In this document: in pieces, positions 22,244 through 34,704 of the stretch
Layout of the letters: every line of letters starts with the position of its first letter
Numbering within the stretch: the first letter of the stretch is position 1
NCBI GenBank assembly: GCA_015501605.1
Contig: JADNRZ010000004.1
Coordinates: 2,480,001 to 2,544,000 of the forward strand
Source: Panaeolus papilionaceus
Taxonomy: Eukaryota > Basidiomycota > Agaricomycetes > Agaricales
Reading direction: 5' to 3'
Length of the DNA: 64,000 nucleotides
The notes under the pieces: model-generated
What the model was told of the DNA's origin: nothing
The model's input: the letters and a program-made list of their open reading frames with translations, nothing else
The model's database searches: none
Program-made: the position numbers and the translations under genes

Positions 22244-25200
22244 ATGGCGTTCAACTTTTTCGTTCCCGACTCTTCAAATCTCGTGGACTGTGATTGTGGT
22301 TGTGGGCGAACCGTCGCATACAATACCTGGCGCTCACATAAGTCAGGAGGGGGCTCCTTTGCACTGCAAGTCAAACGCACCATGTTGCATCTGCGTGGTC
22401 GCGATGGAATGGACGCGAAGGTGGACGTGGACGATCGTGAGATGGATGCAGAGAAGGGCATGGATGTGGAGGAAGACGTGGATGTGGGCGTGGGCGTGGA
22501 CGTGGATGTGGATGTGGGTGTGGATGTAGAACAAGACGTGGATATGGACATAGGATCGGGAGAGGCGGACGACATGTTGGCGGCAGCAGCGACAGACCCC
22601 CCAGCACATCTTCTACACGCCGTCAGAGTCAGGAATAGAGAGTCATCTCAGCCGTTGGCAGCCTTAGCAGGCCAGCGATCGGAAATCACACATTATACAG
22701 AGCGACTAGCACAGGCTCAGAACATTCGATGGTCGGCACGACCAGTTCGGCAAATGGGAGATTCAGGCCCCAAGTTTTTCGCAGACTACTCCAGCGACGA
22801 CAAGGAAAGCGACAACGACGACGACGACGATATGCCTCCATTGATGCCAGTGTCGGATGATGAGGACGAGGAAGAGGAAGAGGAAGAAGAAGAGGACGAG
22901 GACGAGGAAGGGAATGAAGAAGACGACAGTGGACGTGATCCAGAAGATGAAGAGGATGAAGAAGTTGACGAAGGACTTGCGCCAGCTTATCAAAATACCA
23001 GTGACGAAGGTGGTGGAGTGGGTGATCCCAATGAGGAGGACGATGGAGAGAGAGATCGCGGGGAGCGGGAACAGGAGGAAGGACAAAGGGATGACGAGCA
23101 GTGGGCGGATGACCATGCACAGGATGTTGAGGTTGCCCAAGGCCAAACCCGAGATGACCTGAATTATATCGCGATATCGGCCTTTGCTGCTCGACACGCA
23201 GCTGCTGAAGCAGCCGCAGCAAGAATTCATGGTATGTATAAGATCTTGCCCTCAGAAATATGTATCCTGACCTTTTCTCAGCTGCCCAATCCAAAGCACT
23301 CTCCGAAGAGGACCTGGATATCTTGCGACCTTTCGCTCTTAAGGTTGAAGATCATCTTACCGGACGCACTTTCAGCCGCCTTAGCCAAGTATTTCCGAAA
23401 CACCCTCACTCCAGCCTCAAAGTCACAAAGAGACGCGCTCGCGACATTTCGGGCTTCGATGCCGTCCGCTATTCATGTTGCATCAATAGCTGTGTCTGCT
23501 TTGTTGGACCATACGCCAACCTTGATCATTGTCCCCATTGCAAGCAGAAGCGTTACACAGCCCGTGGAACTCCAAGAAGCCACTACGACTATCTTCCCCT
23601 CATCCCACGTTTAACATCCATGATCTCCAACCCTGTACATGCTGAGTTAATGGCATACCGACACAACTTCAAATATGAGGAAGGCATTATTCAGGACATC
23701 TTCGACGGTACTCATTATCGCGAGCTCTGTGAAACCAATCTCCCCAACCAAGACATTCCTCATTTCTCAGATCCTCGAGATATTGCTCTCGGCCTCTCTA
23801 CAGATGGATTTGGTCCTCATCGCCGTCGCAAGAAAACTTGTTGGCCTATTATTCTCGTTAACTACAACCTCCCCCCCACCCATCGAGCTCAGAAGCAGCA
23901 CATCATCAACATTGGTACTGTTCCTGGTCCCCGAAAGCCGCAGGACTGGGATTCTTTTTTCTGGCCCCTCGCCCAGGAGCTGCTCGAGCTGGAGGCTGGA
24001 GTTCAAGCGTTTGATGGCGTGTCAAAGTCCCTCTTCACACTTCGCGCTCATCTACTCGTCGCCTTTGGTGATATGCCAGCTGTCGCAATGATGATGCGCA
24101 TGAAAGGACAGAATGGGGTCTCACCTTGTCGCTTGTGTACAATCAAAGGAGTCACTGGTGGTGGCCGAACCAATTACGTCCCACTCTGTCGTCAGGGTTT
24201 AGATGGGGATGACTACTATGGGTCAGCATTGCCTTATCGCACTCATGAGGAGCACATGGACCAAATCCGGGCAGTCAATGTGGCTCCAACTGAAGCTCAA
24301 CGAGAGCGGCTTGCCATGGAGTATGGTGTTAAAGGGATGCCCCTCCTCAACAACCTCAGCTCCATTTACTTTCCTGATTCGTTCCCCCTCGATTTTATGC
24401 ATCTCGTTTATGAAAATCTCATCCCAAACCTCATACGTTTTTGGAAAAAGGACTTTAAAGACCTTGACCACGCAGGGATGGGATATGTCATCAGTTCCGA
24501 AGACTGGAACGCCATTGGTGCTGCGTCTGCATTGAGTGGTCACACTATACCCTCACGATTTGGCGCCCCTGTACCCAATCTTGCCACCCAGCAGTACTAT
24601 ATGACTGCTGAAATGTACTCTAATTGGACCCTGTACATAGCGCCAATTGTGCTTCGCGGCCACTTCCCGGACAACGCCTATTACACGCATTTCATGCACC
24701 TTGTCAAGCTTATCAAGCTTTGCATTGAGCTTGAATTCACCGCTGAAGAAGTCAACGCCCTTGAGACTGGCTTCGAAGAGTGGGTTGATGAATATGAAAG
24801 GTAAGCCTCATTCCCAGTGAATCTTTTATTGTCTCTTACCGATTGTATTAGGCTGTACTATCGATATGATCCAACACGCCTATCAGCATGTCCTGTAACC
24901 ATCCATTCCCTACTCCACATTGCTCACTGCATTCGTGTTTGTGGTCCAGTGGGAGGCTATTGGGCATTTCCAATGGAACGGAACTGTAACGTTCTCCTCC
25001 CTGCGGTCACAAACCGTCGATATCCGTATGCCGCCATCAGCAATTATGTCCTGGCAGTCACCCAGCTTGATCAGATTCGGTTAAATTACCAAGCTGATGA
25101 CGAGCTCACTCTTGATCCTCCCAAAATTGCTCCAAAGGAGAAGGTGTATGCAAATTGTGTGTTGGCTTCTCCCTATTTTTATTTTCATAATTCTAAATAT

Positions 25201-25861
25201 TCTATAGACCGCACGTATCGCCTCTTACGTCCTTGTCGCAAGGAACGCCTGAGCCAGAGCCTGAAAGTTCGCGTCTGGGTTTCCCTCGTTACGCAATACA
25301 CCAAACACGAAAAGCCGATAACGCGCGCCATGGTCAAAGAGGCTATCCCGTTGGAAGACCCAGTCATACAGTACGGTAAAGTTCGCATTGGAGATGGGAG
25401 GGATGCAGATGTGATCTCAGGATGTGAGCTGGTGTCGCAGCGTGAAGACAACCGCAACAACACATTTTTTAAGGTTTGCCCCAAAACACTTTGACTATTA
25501 AGATATAACTGACTACTACATCCCCTCATTCCTTCAGTATGTGCAAGTTGTTGATAAGTTTGCACATCAGCGCCGGACTCGACCAGTGTGGGAAGAGCGG
25601 GAGTTCTTTGGGCAACTCAAGCGCATACTCGTCATTCACGTACGCGCAACACCCCACCTCAACATCCCAAAGTCCCGAAATATTGTTCTCGCCCTCGTCC
25701 AGATTGCAGTAACTGAAAATGTAAATGGTTTCCACTCATTCAAGCGAATGGGTAAGTTGGACCTTGTGGATCTGAGTACGGTGAGATGCGTTGTTGGCCG
25801 GGTCTGGGACAGAGAACAGTGGACAATTGTTGATCGCTCTCCTGAACCTTTCGTTTCTTAG
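22244..25861 (+). CDS. Tnp2-type CACTA transposase
   Basis: Four exons, 22244-23231, 23282-24800, 24852-25473 and 25538-25861, total 3453 nt in phase, giving 1150 residues. The N-terminus has a Cys/His cluster (CDCGCGRTVAYNTWRSHK) like a zinc-binding motif. A Val/Asp repeat made by a GTGGAC-type run and a long acidic stretch follow. The core resembles the Tnp2 transposase family (Pfam Tnp2): a Cys-rich segment with CPHCKQKRY, then LSTDGFGPH, WPIILVNYNLPP, PGPRKPQDWDSF, LRAHLLVAFGDMPA and CRLCTIKG. The C-terminal part carries the transposon-associated region with GGYWAFPMERNC. The enzyme would cut at the CACTG ends and insert with a 3-bp target duplication, matching the TAC repeats seen. No disrupting mutation was seen. 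Confidence 0.88.
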
Positions 25862-26129
25862 CACCATTTTCTCGACCCCTATCTCCTCCTTCAAATAATT
25901 ATCACACCTCCTAGTCGTTCATGTTTTAATATCCATTTTTGTCAATCTATGTTCTATTCTTGACTGATTTTCCTCCGAAGTTTAATGTTTGATTTTTACA
26001 CCAGCTGTCATCTTGGAATTATAGCCTGTATCGCAGGTACTAATTCTACCCACTTGTCACCCTCCTCTCAGTTCGCTTCTAGGTGTTTTGACGCTTGGGA
26101 AGCTGGGGATGGTGACGAAAACTCCAAAT

Positions 26130-26443
26130 CACTGGAGATGCTTAACCCTCCTCCAGAGGTGGGTCAACCCCATTCAACAGGGGTGCAGCTTTTGCTAGTA
26201 TGGCGACAGCAAACCCCAAATTGCTGAAGGTAGCTAACCCTCCTCCAGAGGAGGTACAACCCCATTTGATGGGGGTGCAGATTTCAACAAACAAACCCCA
26301 GTACGATGTGGGATATTCCATCGAAAAAGAAGGGTGATGACCCACACCCCTAAAACCCTCGTCTCATTACCTCCTCTGGAGTGGGGTTTATCTTCCATGT
26401 ATAACTTAGAGGGGTTATAAACCCCTGAGTTGGGTTTACAGTG
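26130..26443. repeat. CACTA right subterminal repeats and terminal inverted repeat
   Basis: Two direct copies of a roughly 45-bp unit (AACCCTCCTCCAGAGG, then CAACCCCAT, then GGGGTGCAG) lie at about 26143-26190 and 26233-26280. An inverted relative (CCTCCTCTGGAGTGGGG) follows near 26370. The terminus ends GGGTTTACAGTG at 26443. Confidence 0.75.
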
Positions 26444-26446
26444 TAC

Positions 26447-27043
26447 GCACGAGTGACCACCATAGCGGTGGGTAACAAACTTAAGAATGAGAGGTCCTTC
26501 TCCTCGTTCACAGCCCAGTTGGAGCATAGGCGATAGCCCGTTTGGTAGCGATAGAATCTATCTCATTTACCTGGACGGAAAATGTATTGTTAGTCATGTA
26601 GTCAGTGACGAAGACCGATGAACAACGCACCTGGATGCCAGGTATCTTATCACCACGAGTAGAGTTAGTTATAGCTGCGCTCTTTATATTAGTTATCTAG
26701 TGGCTCTATTGCCAACCCTACGATGCGCTCACAGCGAACCGGGCTGTGGTGATCAAACAAGCTTCAGAATATTCGGGCACGCACACAATGGGTCGAAGGG
26801 AATGTCGGGATCCTGATCGTCGTGTAACATATCGAAAAACATCGTTACAAACAAATTATTTAACAGTCGTTATGAAGACGATCGATATCGATGGGTAGCG
26901 GCACCTAGACGCCATTTCCATATTCTGAAGTCTAAACTAAGGGTGATACCAGTCGGGTGGTGTGCATGTGTGAGGCATGATGAAACACCGTGAGGAAGGG
27001 TCTAAGGTGTGAAAGTCGTCGTCGGTGTTTGAACTCGGATCAA
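26447..27043. other. Unassigned stretch between CACTA element and block B
   Basis: About 600 bp with no recognisable gene or repeat. It is the host sequence on the right side of the CACTA insertion. Confidence 0.4.
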
Positions 27044-27333
27044 GCTATCCACGTTTCCACATCCGTGTAGGTTACTCCCAACCACATTCACCTTCACCTG
27101 CCACTGAGCTCAACGGCCACCCGACTCAGCCTCTGTCCTTTTTCCTCCTCTGATCACTTTTAGATTCGGTTTTAAAGACTCATTGCCACCTTTGGACGAA
27201 GTATACCTTTCAAAGATGGAGAGGGTGAGGGTTGAATGGGGCTGTTTTTTTTTGGTGCTGGCGAACTTGTGGACGAGATAACAGGTTCGGTGGAGGGGGG
27301 ATTATGGTATAAATAATGTATTTACTGGGTTTT

Positions 27334-27579
27334 TCAACTGACTTCAAGTAGATATCCATGAGTAGACTTCTGCTGGTATTTTTGTATGTTGTGACTCTGA
27401 CTGACCTCATCGCTTTCAGTGCCGTCGTGTAGCGCATTGTCAACTTTTTTTCTGGCATGATTTTGACTCGCCCTCTGACGGTTCACGAAGTAATAAGCAC
27501 CCTTGCACCCATCCTTCAGACGCTGAACCTGTGAAGCTCCAAATGTTGAGTCCATATCACGCAGCATGAGCTGTTTCAA
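27334..27579 (-). other. Small ORF preserved between duplicated blocks
   Basis: An 81-residue minus-strand frame from ATG at 27579 with FGASQVQRLKDGCKGAYYF. The matching sequence at 7760-7996 is frameshifted. It has no recognisable family and no clear splice partner. It may be an exon fragment or chance. Confidence 0.25.
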
Positions 27580-28433
27580 ACCCGGGCCCTTCTCTCATCA
27601 TCGCCGTTGGCATCGTCTATTTATCTTGCGCGTAGTTGCCTCTTATTCTGAGCGACGGATCTGGGTTTTGTCTCATCGGTCTTCGTCATTGCTCATTCTT
27701 TTGCCCTTATTAGTGGTTTTATATTCACCTGCAATATTCCTTTGAATACAAGAACCCTTCAACATGCAGGGCGCTCTTGTGGACCGTGATTTACAGTGTC
27801 TTGCAACTGGCTAAATAAGATCTGCATATAGCTCTAGGCGACAGCACACACACAGTGAGATTCATTTGATTTTTCCGCTTCTGGAGGCTATAGATCCTGA
27901 CGATGACCCCAAGAGATGCCATACTCTACCACTACTACGATCGCAACACAACTTCATATCGCAATTCTGCAGGGGTTTACACCGGGATACATTCTAGGAA
28001 GGTTGGATTGAGGTGGTCGTTTCGCATTTCACGATAAAGGGGTGATGGAGCAACCAGTGCAGGAAGGTGGTTAACGAGACCGAGTTTCTACAACAGGGAG
28101 GGCCAACGGTGTCGTTTTTATTATTCTGATTTCAAACGTCAGCGCAGATCAACTTACCTCGGGATTGTCGCCAGCATCTTAGTTGCATCCACAATCAGCC
28201 CTTCGTCACGGACACTCGTTTTCACGCTATGGCTACTCTCCCTGCCCCACCTTGACCTACCATCGCCTCTCATCACCAGCCGCTTATTTAGCCAAAGAGC
28301 ACATGTAGCTCGCTGGTGGTACCCACAACCTACATCTACCGCTAAGCAATATGGCGAGAAGCGTTGATCATGGATGGATCGCCGACTGCAGCTACACAAT
28401 GTCTGACACGTCATCAAGCGTTGTTGGTTCTTC

Positions 28434-28475
28434 CTCTGCCCTCTGCCCTCTGCCCTCTGCCCTCTGCCCTCTGCC
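28434..28475. repeat. Tandem heptamer, six copies of CTCTGCC
   Basis: Six exact copies in block B. The matching place in block A (near 8825) has no such run, so it expanded after the duplication. Confidence 0.9.
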
Positions 28476-30585
28476 GTTCCCTCTACAACCGTGTCCAGAC
28501 AACGTTCTTTAAGAAGGAAAGGAACCGTCATCGCCGCTAGCCTCCTACGACAAATGTCTCGTTCATCCTCTCCCCCTAATCCATTCAAAATGCCTGACTC
28601 CACCGTCGCGCTCTCACAAACAACCACTCACTTCGCTTATCTCCTACTCCATCATCTTCACAACACAACCCTTACCGTCTCCCAAATCAACTTCTATCTA
28701 CCTCTGGGCATCTTCTCTGTCATACCAATCTTGTACTATCACCGGTATCCCTCCCTCTGCAAATCAGAGCACCCCCACCTGTCACGAGTCGCTGCCATTG
28801 CCACCTGGTCAACCCAATTGCTCAATGTTCACCTCCTCGTCATTTAATCAAACATTTTCATATTGTCCTCATCATGATTAAAGTGGGGTATGGGTGGTGA
28901 AAGGCAAGGCTGTAAGTTGACGGAGACGAAAAAGGAAGGTGGTGTCGCCTCGGCTACCGGGCGGTGTGGACTGAAGGCACTTTGGCTCATAAGTCAAGCC
29001 AGGTTGAGCGGATCGTTCTCACTCCTCCCATATCGCAAACCACAACACCTGACGCTGCTTTTCAAGGTTGTTTGCTAGCCCTAGGTGTCGCCGATGCCGC
29101 AGCAGTCGTCATTGTTGGACGTCCTCGGAGTGTTGTGTGGCGTTGGGGTATAGGTGATATTTTGGATTTTGAGTCGTGTCGGGATATGGTTGGCAGTTGG
29201 GGAGGGAGTTAGAATGACGGGTAGGATGAGAGAGAAAAACTTTCACTGTTGCAGGTTATGGAACGCAGCAGGATACGACGTTTCTTCGTCTCTATCACAA
29301 GAATTTGAAAACACACTCGCGCTCCCTCCGCTTCCCCCGACACCCCAATCCCATAAAACTATAGCGTCCACGTCCACAAGCAACTAAGCTTTAGCGAAAT
29401 CGCCCTCAATGGCGATGAACAGGAGCATAGCGCACTCTGGTCGCGATATAGCCCGGTTATCCAACGCTGACGTTACCCAGTTCAGCCACTCGGATAAGGA
29501 CCAATTCGTGCAGACTTTGAACATGGTAGATGGGCAGTTGACTGCATACTGTTGTAGTACGTTAAATTCTTCTTTTCGTTTTCGTGACATTCTTCTCCCA
29601 TTCCATCAACACTAACATTCTTCTGTGTAGATGTGCTTGAGTCCATCATTGGATAGTCAAAAGCATGGTACGATACAAAGCGTGTTGAATGTCATATGTA
29701 AGTAACTCGGCCTCCTTCCCCCACCTCATCCATGACCACGCTCATCTTGTCGTGCAGCAACTCTACCATATCCCCAAAAGGGGCTCCAATCCCACTCTAC
29801 CCTCCCTTGTAACCCTAATTCCACACTCAGTACACAAATCCTTTCTCAACCTCTGCTCTGCCTTGCGCCAACACGAAGAATGTTTCCACCAGATAAACCA
29901 GTGACTAAAAGTTCAAGGCCTCCTCGAGCTGCGACCGGATTTGGTGGTGGTGGAGATGGATAACATCAGGAATCCGTGTTGAGCACTTTGGTTCCATTGA
30001 TGAGCGTTTTCACCTGTCGTTGGAATATTTAGGAGATGCTGAAGTGCCGTTTTTCTAGCCTCGGGATAATATTTGGAACTCTTGACTCGGATTTGATAAA
30101 TGCGACAGTATATTTTTACCTATATTATCACGACGCTCAACCTCTTTTATCCTGCTGGACTGATTTGAATTAGTGTATTTGTGTATGAAGCTTTACAAGC
30201 AAGTAAGTGATGTATGTTCATCTGTGCGATATGTTCCCTGAGATTGAATGGCACTCCCTTGTAACACACCTTATGGGGCTGAGGTTCCGACGTAGCTCTC
30301 GCGGAAATGACAACGATCGCTGAGAATGATGGCCGGGTCAGACTGGCTACATATTTCGCCTCGGATCCCGGGGCAAATTAAAATACACGCGTTCTTAATT
30401 CGTTCGTGGATTATTTTGCAATGTATAACATACGCTCAAACTGGATCACTGGTGATAAGATGGATCAGCGCGTCGTGGAGCCACGTATGTAAGTATATTG
30501 AGATTGAAACGTGAAGACTTGCATTTTTCAATTCGGCGCGTGGATGTCATTTACCATACATTGCGTCTTCCATATGCTATGTATA

Positions 30586-30763
30586 CAGTCGACTCTGTCA
30601 TAACCGATAGGTCTCGAGAGTCACCAAAAACTATCGGTTATGGGAGGTTATCGGTTATCACAGCGGGTTTTAGGCCTGGAAAGGCAGTTTCAGAGTCACC
30701 AAAATCTATCGGATATCAGAGGTTATCGGTTATCACAGCTATCGGTTAAGACAGAGTCGACTG
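30586..30763. mobile_element. pogo/Tc1-mariner-like MITE, 178 bp
   Basis: Terminal inverted repeat CAGTCGACTCTGTC(A/T)TAACC on both ends, flanked by TA on both sides (30584-30585, 30764-30765). Internal ATCGGTTAT motifs repeat. Unit C has the empty site (near 61103, GCCATGTATCTATCGATCATC), which supports insertion after duplication. No coding capacity. Confidence 0.85.
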
Positions 30764-31142
30764 TATATCGATAATCAATATCAGGACCCCGTGTAGCTGG
30801 GACACATCGCAGACATATATATCTCGTTCGAAAGGCGAAAAGGGACGCTCTCTCCGCATTAATCTCCCGTCATGGAAAGACCCAGACAGCAAAGTAGCAT
30901 CCCTTCATCACTGTCCACATCATCGTCACGAAATGTTCGTCTTCCTATACCGAAATTTATGGTGGGAGCTCAACGCCAACTATTCCCAGTGGAACAAACG
31001 AAGAGTTAAGCTGATGTAACCTCCTAAAAATCATTTAACAGGCCGATCCAATCATAAATCTCCGCGCCCTTGGAGAAAACGAGAAGGTGGGGGGATGATG
31101 TCTCTGTGATCGTGTGCGCCCCACATATACGTCGTCCTCCCG

Positions 31143-31727
31143 TTCGCCGTCCGCGCGCACTTCTACCGCTAAGACCGACACTCGTATCATCCCTATCAGC
31201 CACCACGACACGAATTGGGATATACCGACGCCGCATCCTGTCATTCCGCACCTCACCTTTCATACGGACTTTCAATTCCTCATTTATTTCCATAATTTAA
31301 TTCATATTTTGGACCCCTTTTACCATTCAACCGCCCTCTTTCCTCATTCCACCCCGCTCTTGCAACCCCTTTTAAGATATTCCTTTGTTACAAACCCTTT
31401 CCTTATGTGCCTGGGCGCTTTCAGGCGTCGTTTCGAACCCCCCGTAGTCGGTATTTTAGTTCATTTCGTTTGTACTTAATTCAGGAGGCTTCGTAAAAAT
31501 AAAGCAGCTTACTTTCAGCCCACATTCCGAACCTAGCATCTTAGTCTCTTGTCTCAGTCTTTAGGAAGTGTCGTTAGCTTCAAATTTTGTTTATTTCATC
31601 GTTACGAAGGCTCTGTTACTACCGAAACACCAATCCGCACCCTCAGAGCGCCCTCAGCAACGTTGACCTCACTCCGGTCATCGAGTGTGTTTGTTTTCCG
31701 CAACTTGAAGACGTTGCGCGCACATCA
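31143..31727 (+). repeat. 5'-truncated gypsy-2-type LTR
   Basis: Aligns with the gypsy-2 LTRs from about LTR position 115 to the CATCA end, with scattered differences. The first part is missing. It joins broken GTPase sequence on both sides, so insertion was followed by a deletion across its 5' end and the neighbouring intron/exon. It is older than the gypsy-2 copy at 39352. Confidence 0.9.
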
Positions 31728-33421
31728 ACTGGAGCAGGAAAGAGCAATGTACGTCGAATTATCGCACAAAAAAATCAGTATATGATGATTGAATGTACAC
31801 TCCTTTCACTTCCTGTCAAAGTTCATAGAGACGTTGGGTTCAAAAACGACCAACTGGCCCAAGGTAAAGGACATCGCGAAGGCCAGACTGGACTCTGGAA
31901 CGCAGGAAGTCTACGGGTATCGCATGGAACACAAGAACCTTAACATCTACACGAGAAGACCCATCATCCTCGTAGACACACCTAGCCTTTCCCATAGGAG
32001 AAGGTCAGAAATGCATGTCCTGGTGCAAATCAAGACGTGGATGAAGAGAAGGTGAGTGTTGACTGACAATGACTGTGCCCGTCGACGGTCTTCCAGTTGA
32101 AGTTTTGACATCGCCGTTTCCCGTTCCTCCGTAGCGGTGTCAAAAGCGTTGATCGATTAATTTACATGGATCGTATCAGCGATAATCGTATGACACACAG
32201 TAGGATAGGCAGCTGGGAATTGTTGAAAGTGTTTTGTGGTATGAAGCGGCAAAGAGGGCAGTGGTGGTTACTACGATGTGGGACCTGATGTGGTACCCTA
32301 GGTTTAGGTTCCCGAATCCCGCGAATCATCGCCTCCGACTTATGCAAGATACCTACTGGAAGATATGTTTATTGCCCAAGTATTGGCGACAGATTTACAT
32401 AATTCGCCATCTTATTCTAGGATTTCTTCGACCAGGGATCTACAATTGAAACCTTCGACAACACGTTTGACGGAGCACTCATGAACCTGACGGCGCTTGG
32501 ACGACCGTGGCAGGTAACAGGGCCAGCTTTCAGATTCGCCCTCGAGCGGGAATTTCCCCTAAACCAGACGAAATCCGGACAAGTAGCATTCAAGATGCTG
32601 AGGGAGCGGTACGAGGAGCTGACGAAAAATTTCCACTCAGTTCAACTTGATTTGGAGCTTTCCCAGATGTTACAAAGCACAGAGCTGAACCGTCTTTTAC
32701 TGAAGCAGATGACTGAGGCTCGCGATGATATCGAACGCTTTGCCGCGGAAATCTCCGACTACGCTGAGGTGCACAGGGACTTTTGGGGTAGGGTACATCA
32801 GTTCTTGGATGGGCATTGCGACTCCAAACCGAAGTAGGAAAAGCGTGAAGGTAACGGTTGGACGACAAGGCTGAGGAACTTGAGAGTAGACAAAATTTAT
32901 TTATTAAGGTGGTGGAAACAGGCCCTCACAATTCGTCAACGCAGATGACATCGATGGCAGTCGACTTCCCTGAAATCCCATCATCTTCAACAATGATTGT
33001 GCCGAATTATGTTTTATTCGCAAGTCCCGGAGGCCCGCGGTCACATCGGCAGCAGGCGATGATAGTTAAACGCCAAGTTCTGAGTCGTGAAAATTGGGAT
33101 TCCATCTTTCCCAATCACGGGATTGTTTTACCGATAGATATGGAGAACATTTCTGGGGAAGACATTGTCATCCTGTACGTTCACTCCACCTCATTTTTGT
33201 TGATTTTTTTTGTAACATATATTTGTCATCGCGGAGGCTTCTTAGTACGACAGGGTCTGGAAAATCGTCGGTGAGACACATTCGTTCGAGTTGTCAAAAA
33301 TTCACTCGTCGCTCACTATGTATTTCTCTATTTAGTTTGTCAGGGCCTTCGTGTCGGAAGGGCAGCGATGGTATCGGCCCCAGTCCCTCATCGACCTGAA
33401 TTCTAGAAGTCCGAGTCAAAT

Positions 33422-34426
33422 GGGCATAGGTAAAACGCCGTGCAAAGCCGCGCACGGCCGTGCGCGACCGTGCATTACCGTGTAAGGTCATAGTAAAGCC
33501 GTGCAGAGCCGTTTGGGGCCGTGAGCGAGCCGTGCACAACCGTGCGTGAACCGTGTATGTACCATGCACAACCGTGCGCGAAATTTAGTGGAGTTCCTGT
33601 GAACGAGAAATACCGCAATACCGTGTAAGTCGACAATCACTTCGATTGTTGATGTGGATGTGAAACTACATACTCAATGACCGATGTGAGGTCACTGTGG
33701 CCGCTCTGAGGGTGCATGTGGGTGTTTCCTTAGTTGACGAGGCCTTCTTAATGATAGAATAAATCTCAAACTGAAGCAAATGAAGCTTCCTAAGACTGAG
33801 ACGAATTACTCAGGTTCCACAGTTCAAAATCATAAAGTAACCTGGTCTATTTCGCAAAGCCGAAGTACAAAGCGAAATGAGCTAAACTACTGACTATGGG
33901 GGTTCAAAACCAAAATAAGAAAGCGCCAAGGTACATAAAAAATTGTTCGAAATACAAGAAACGACCTGAAATGATCATAGGCAGAGGGGAGAGACAGGAT
34001 TTGAGCAACAAAAGGGGGAGAAGTGATGAGTAGAGTGATGAAATAAATGAGTTAAAATGCCTGGCAAGGACCGTGTAGTGTACCGTGAGTGACGTGCCAC
34101 TGCCGTGCTGAAAACGCTGAAAACCGTGCAAAGACGTGAAGAGCCATGCAAGGACGTGCAAAGCCGTGCAAAGCCGTGTCCCTGCCGTGGTCAACCGTGA
34201 TGAGCCGTGTCCCTACCGTGTCCCAGACATACAGAGCCGTCGAAAGCTGTGTAAAATAGTCGCTCCAATAGTGTGCCACTTATTGATTCACTACTGTGCT
34301 ACTGTGTGCTCAAGTGAAGAGCCGTTCAAAGCCCTACAAAGCCATGAAATTCGCTGTGGGACATGGTAGTGATTTCACGGCAGCACACGGCAGCGCACGG
34401 CTTTGCACGGCGTTTTCTAGTTGCCC
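33422..34426. mobile_element. Mutator-like element MULE-1 (non-autonomous, 1005 bp)
   Basis: Ends GGGCA-N5-AAAACGCCGTGC in inverted orientation on both sides, flanked by a 9-bp direct repeat GAGTCAAAT (33413-33421 and 34427-34435). Nine bases is the typical target duplication of Mutator-like elements. Both ends continue into degenerate GCCGTGC / GCACGGC repeats pointing inward (33432-33590 and 34072-34415). The middle (about 33640-34060) is related to 14340-14770, downstream of GTPase A. No transposase is present. It lies in the second-domain exon of copy B. Confidence 0.8.
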
Positions 34427-34704
34427 GAGTCAAATGACACAGGCGTTTAGAATTCTTATTCCCAAGGAAGAATACGATTTGGTACTCATCGATACCCCCG
34501 GGTTCAGTACTAGTGCAGTCGATCCGTCTCCGTTGGAAAATCTTACAGACGCTATCAAAGACAGGTACGCAATATCCCACTTTATGTAATCTCCAATCAA
34601 CTCATTCACCAATTTTAATTTTCAGACCAGGACATCATTTGCGCTTCAATGGAATTATCTACTTCGAGCCTGTAGGACAGTTGGATCTGCAAACACGCAA
34701 GAGG

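Larger units (their letters stand above)
16140..26443. mobile_element. CACTA-type DNA transposon with Tnp2 transposase, 10.3 kb
   Basis: The ends are inverted: CACTGTAAACCC at 16140 and its complement at 26432-26443, followed on both sides by an imperfect GGGGTTT-containing inverted repeat. The 3-bp direct repeat TAC flanks it (16137-16139 and 26444-26446), as expected for CACTA/EnSpm elements. Subterminal repeats rich in AACCCTCCTCCAGAGG are seen at both ends. Inside are four intron-containing genes: minus 16736-18540, plus 19260-19992, minus 20259-20642, and the plus-strand transposase 22244-25861. The transposase frame is intact, so the element may be autonomous. Confidence 0.88.
27044..30868. 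repeat. Duplicated non-coding block, copy B
   Basis: Parallel to 7474-11467. It differs by a missing segment of about 640 bp after 29280, an extra segment near 29390-29560, a tandem heptamer at 28434-28475 and a MITE at 30586-30763. No gene is supported in it other than the small ORF at 27334-27579. Confidence 0.7.
30869..34704 (+). pseudogene. Broken double G-domain GTPase, copy B
   Basis: Matches copies A, C and D exon by exon but is disabled in several ways. A possible first exon starts MERPRQQSSIPSSL at 30869. The exon before the first P-loop is frameshifted in a G-run near 31090. A truncated LTR at 31143-31727 removed the intron acceptor and the start of the first P-loop (only TGAGKSN remains). 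G3 reads VDTPS instead of VDTPG (about 31973-31987). The G4 exon is frameshifted near 32245. The second P-loop reads STTGSGKSS. A Mutator-like element interrupts the next exon, and the last exon breaks off at 34704 into pyruvate dehydrogenase intron sequence. The middle exon (about 32460-32837) stays open until a stop. Confidence 0.85.

Noticed and set aside
22290..22607. Overlapping frames rich in Trp, His or Pro within the transposase N-terminus
   Set aside because: They result from the GTGGAC-type repeat read in other frames or on the other strand.
22244..25861. Assigning the transposase to the Plavaka/KDZ group
   Set aside because: The motifs STDGF, WPIILVNYNLPP and LRAHLLVAFGDMPA fit the Tnp2 family, and the element has CACTG ends with a 3-bp duplication.
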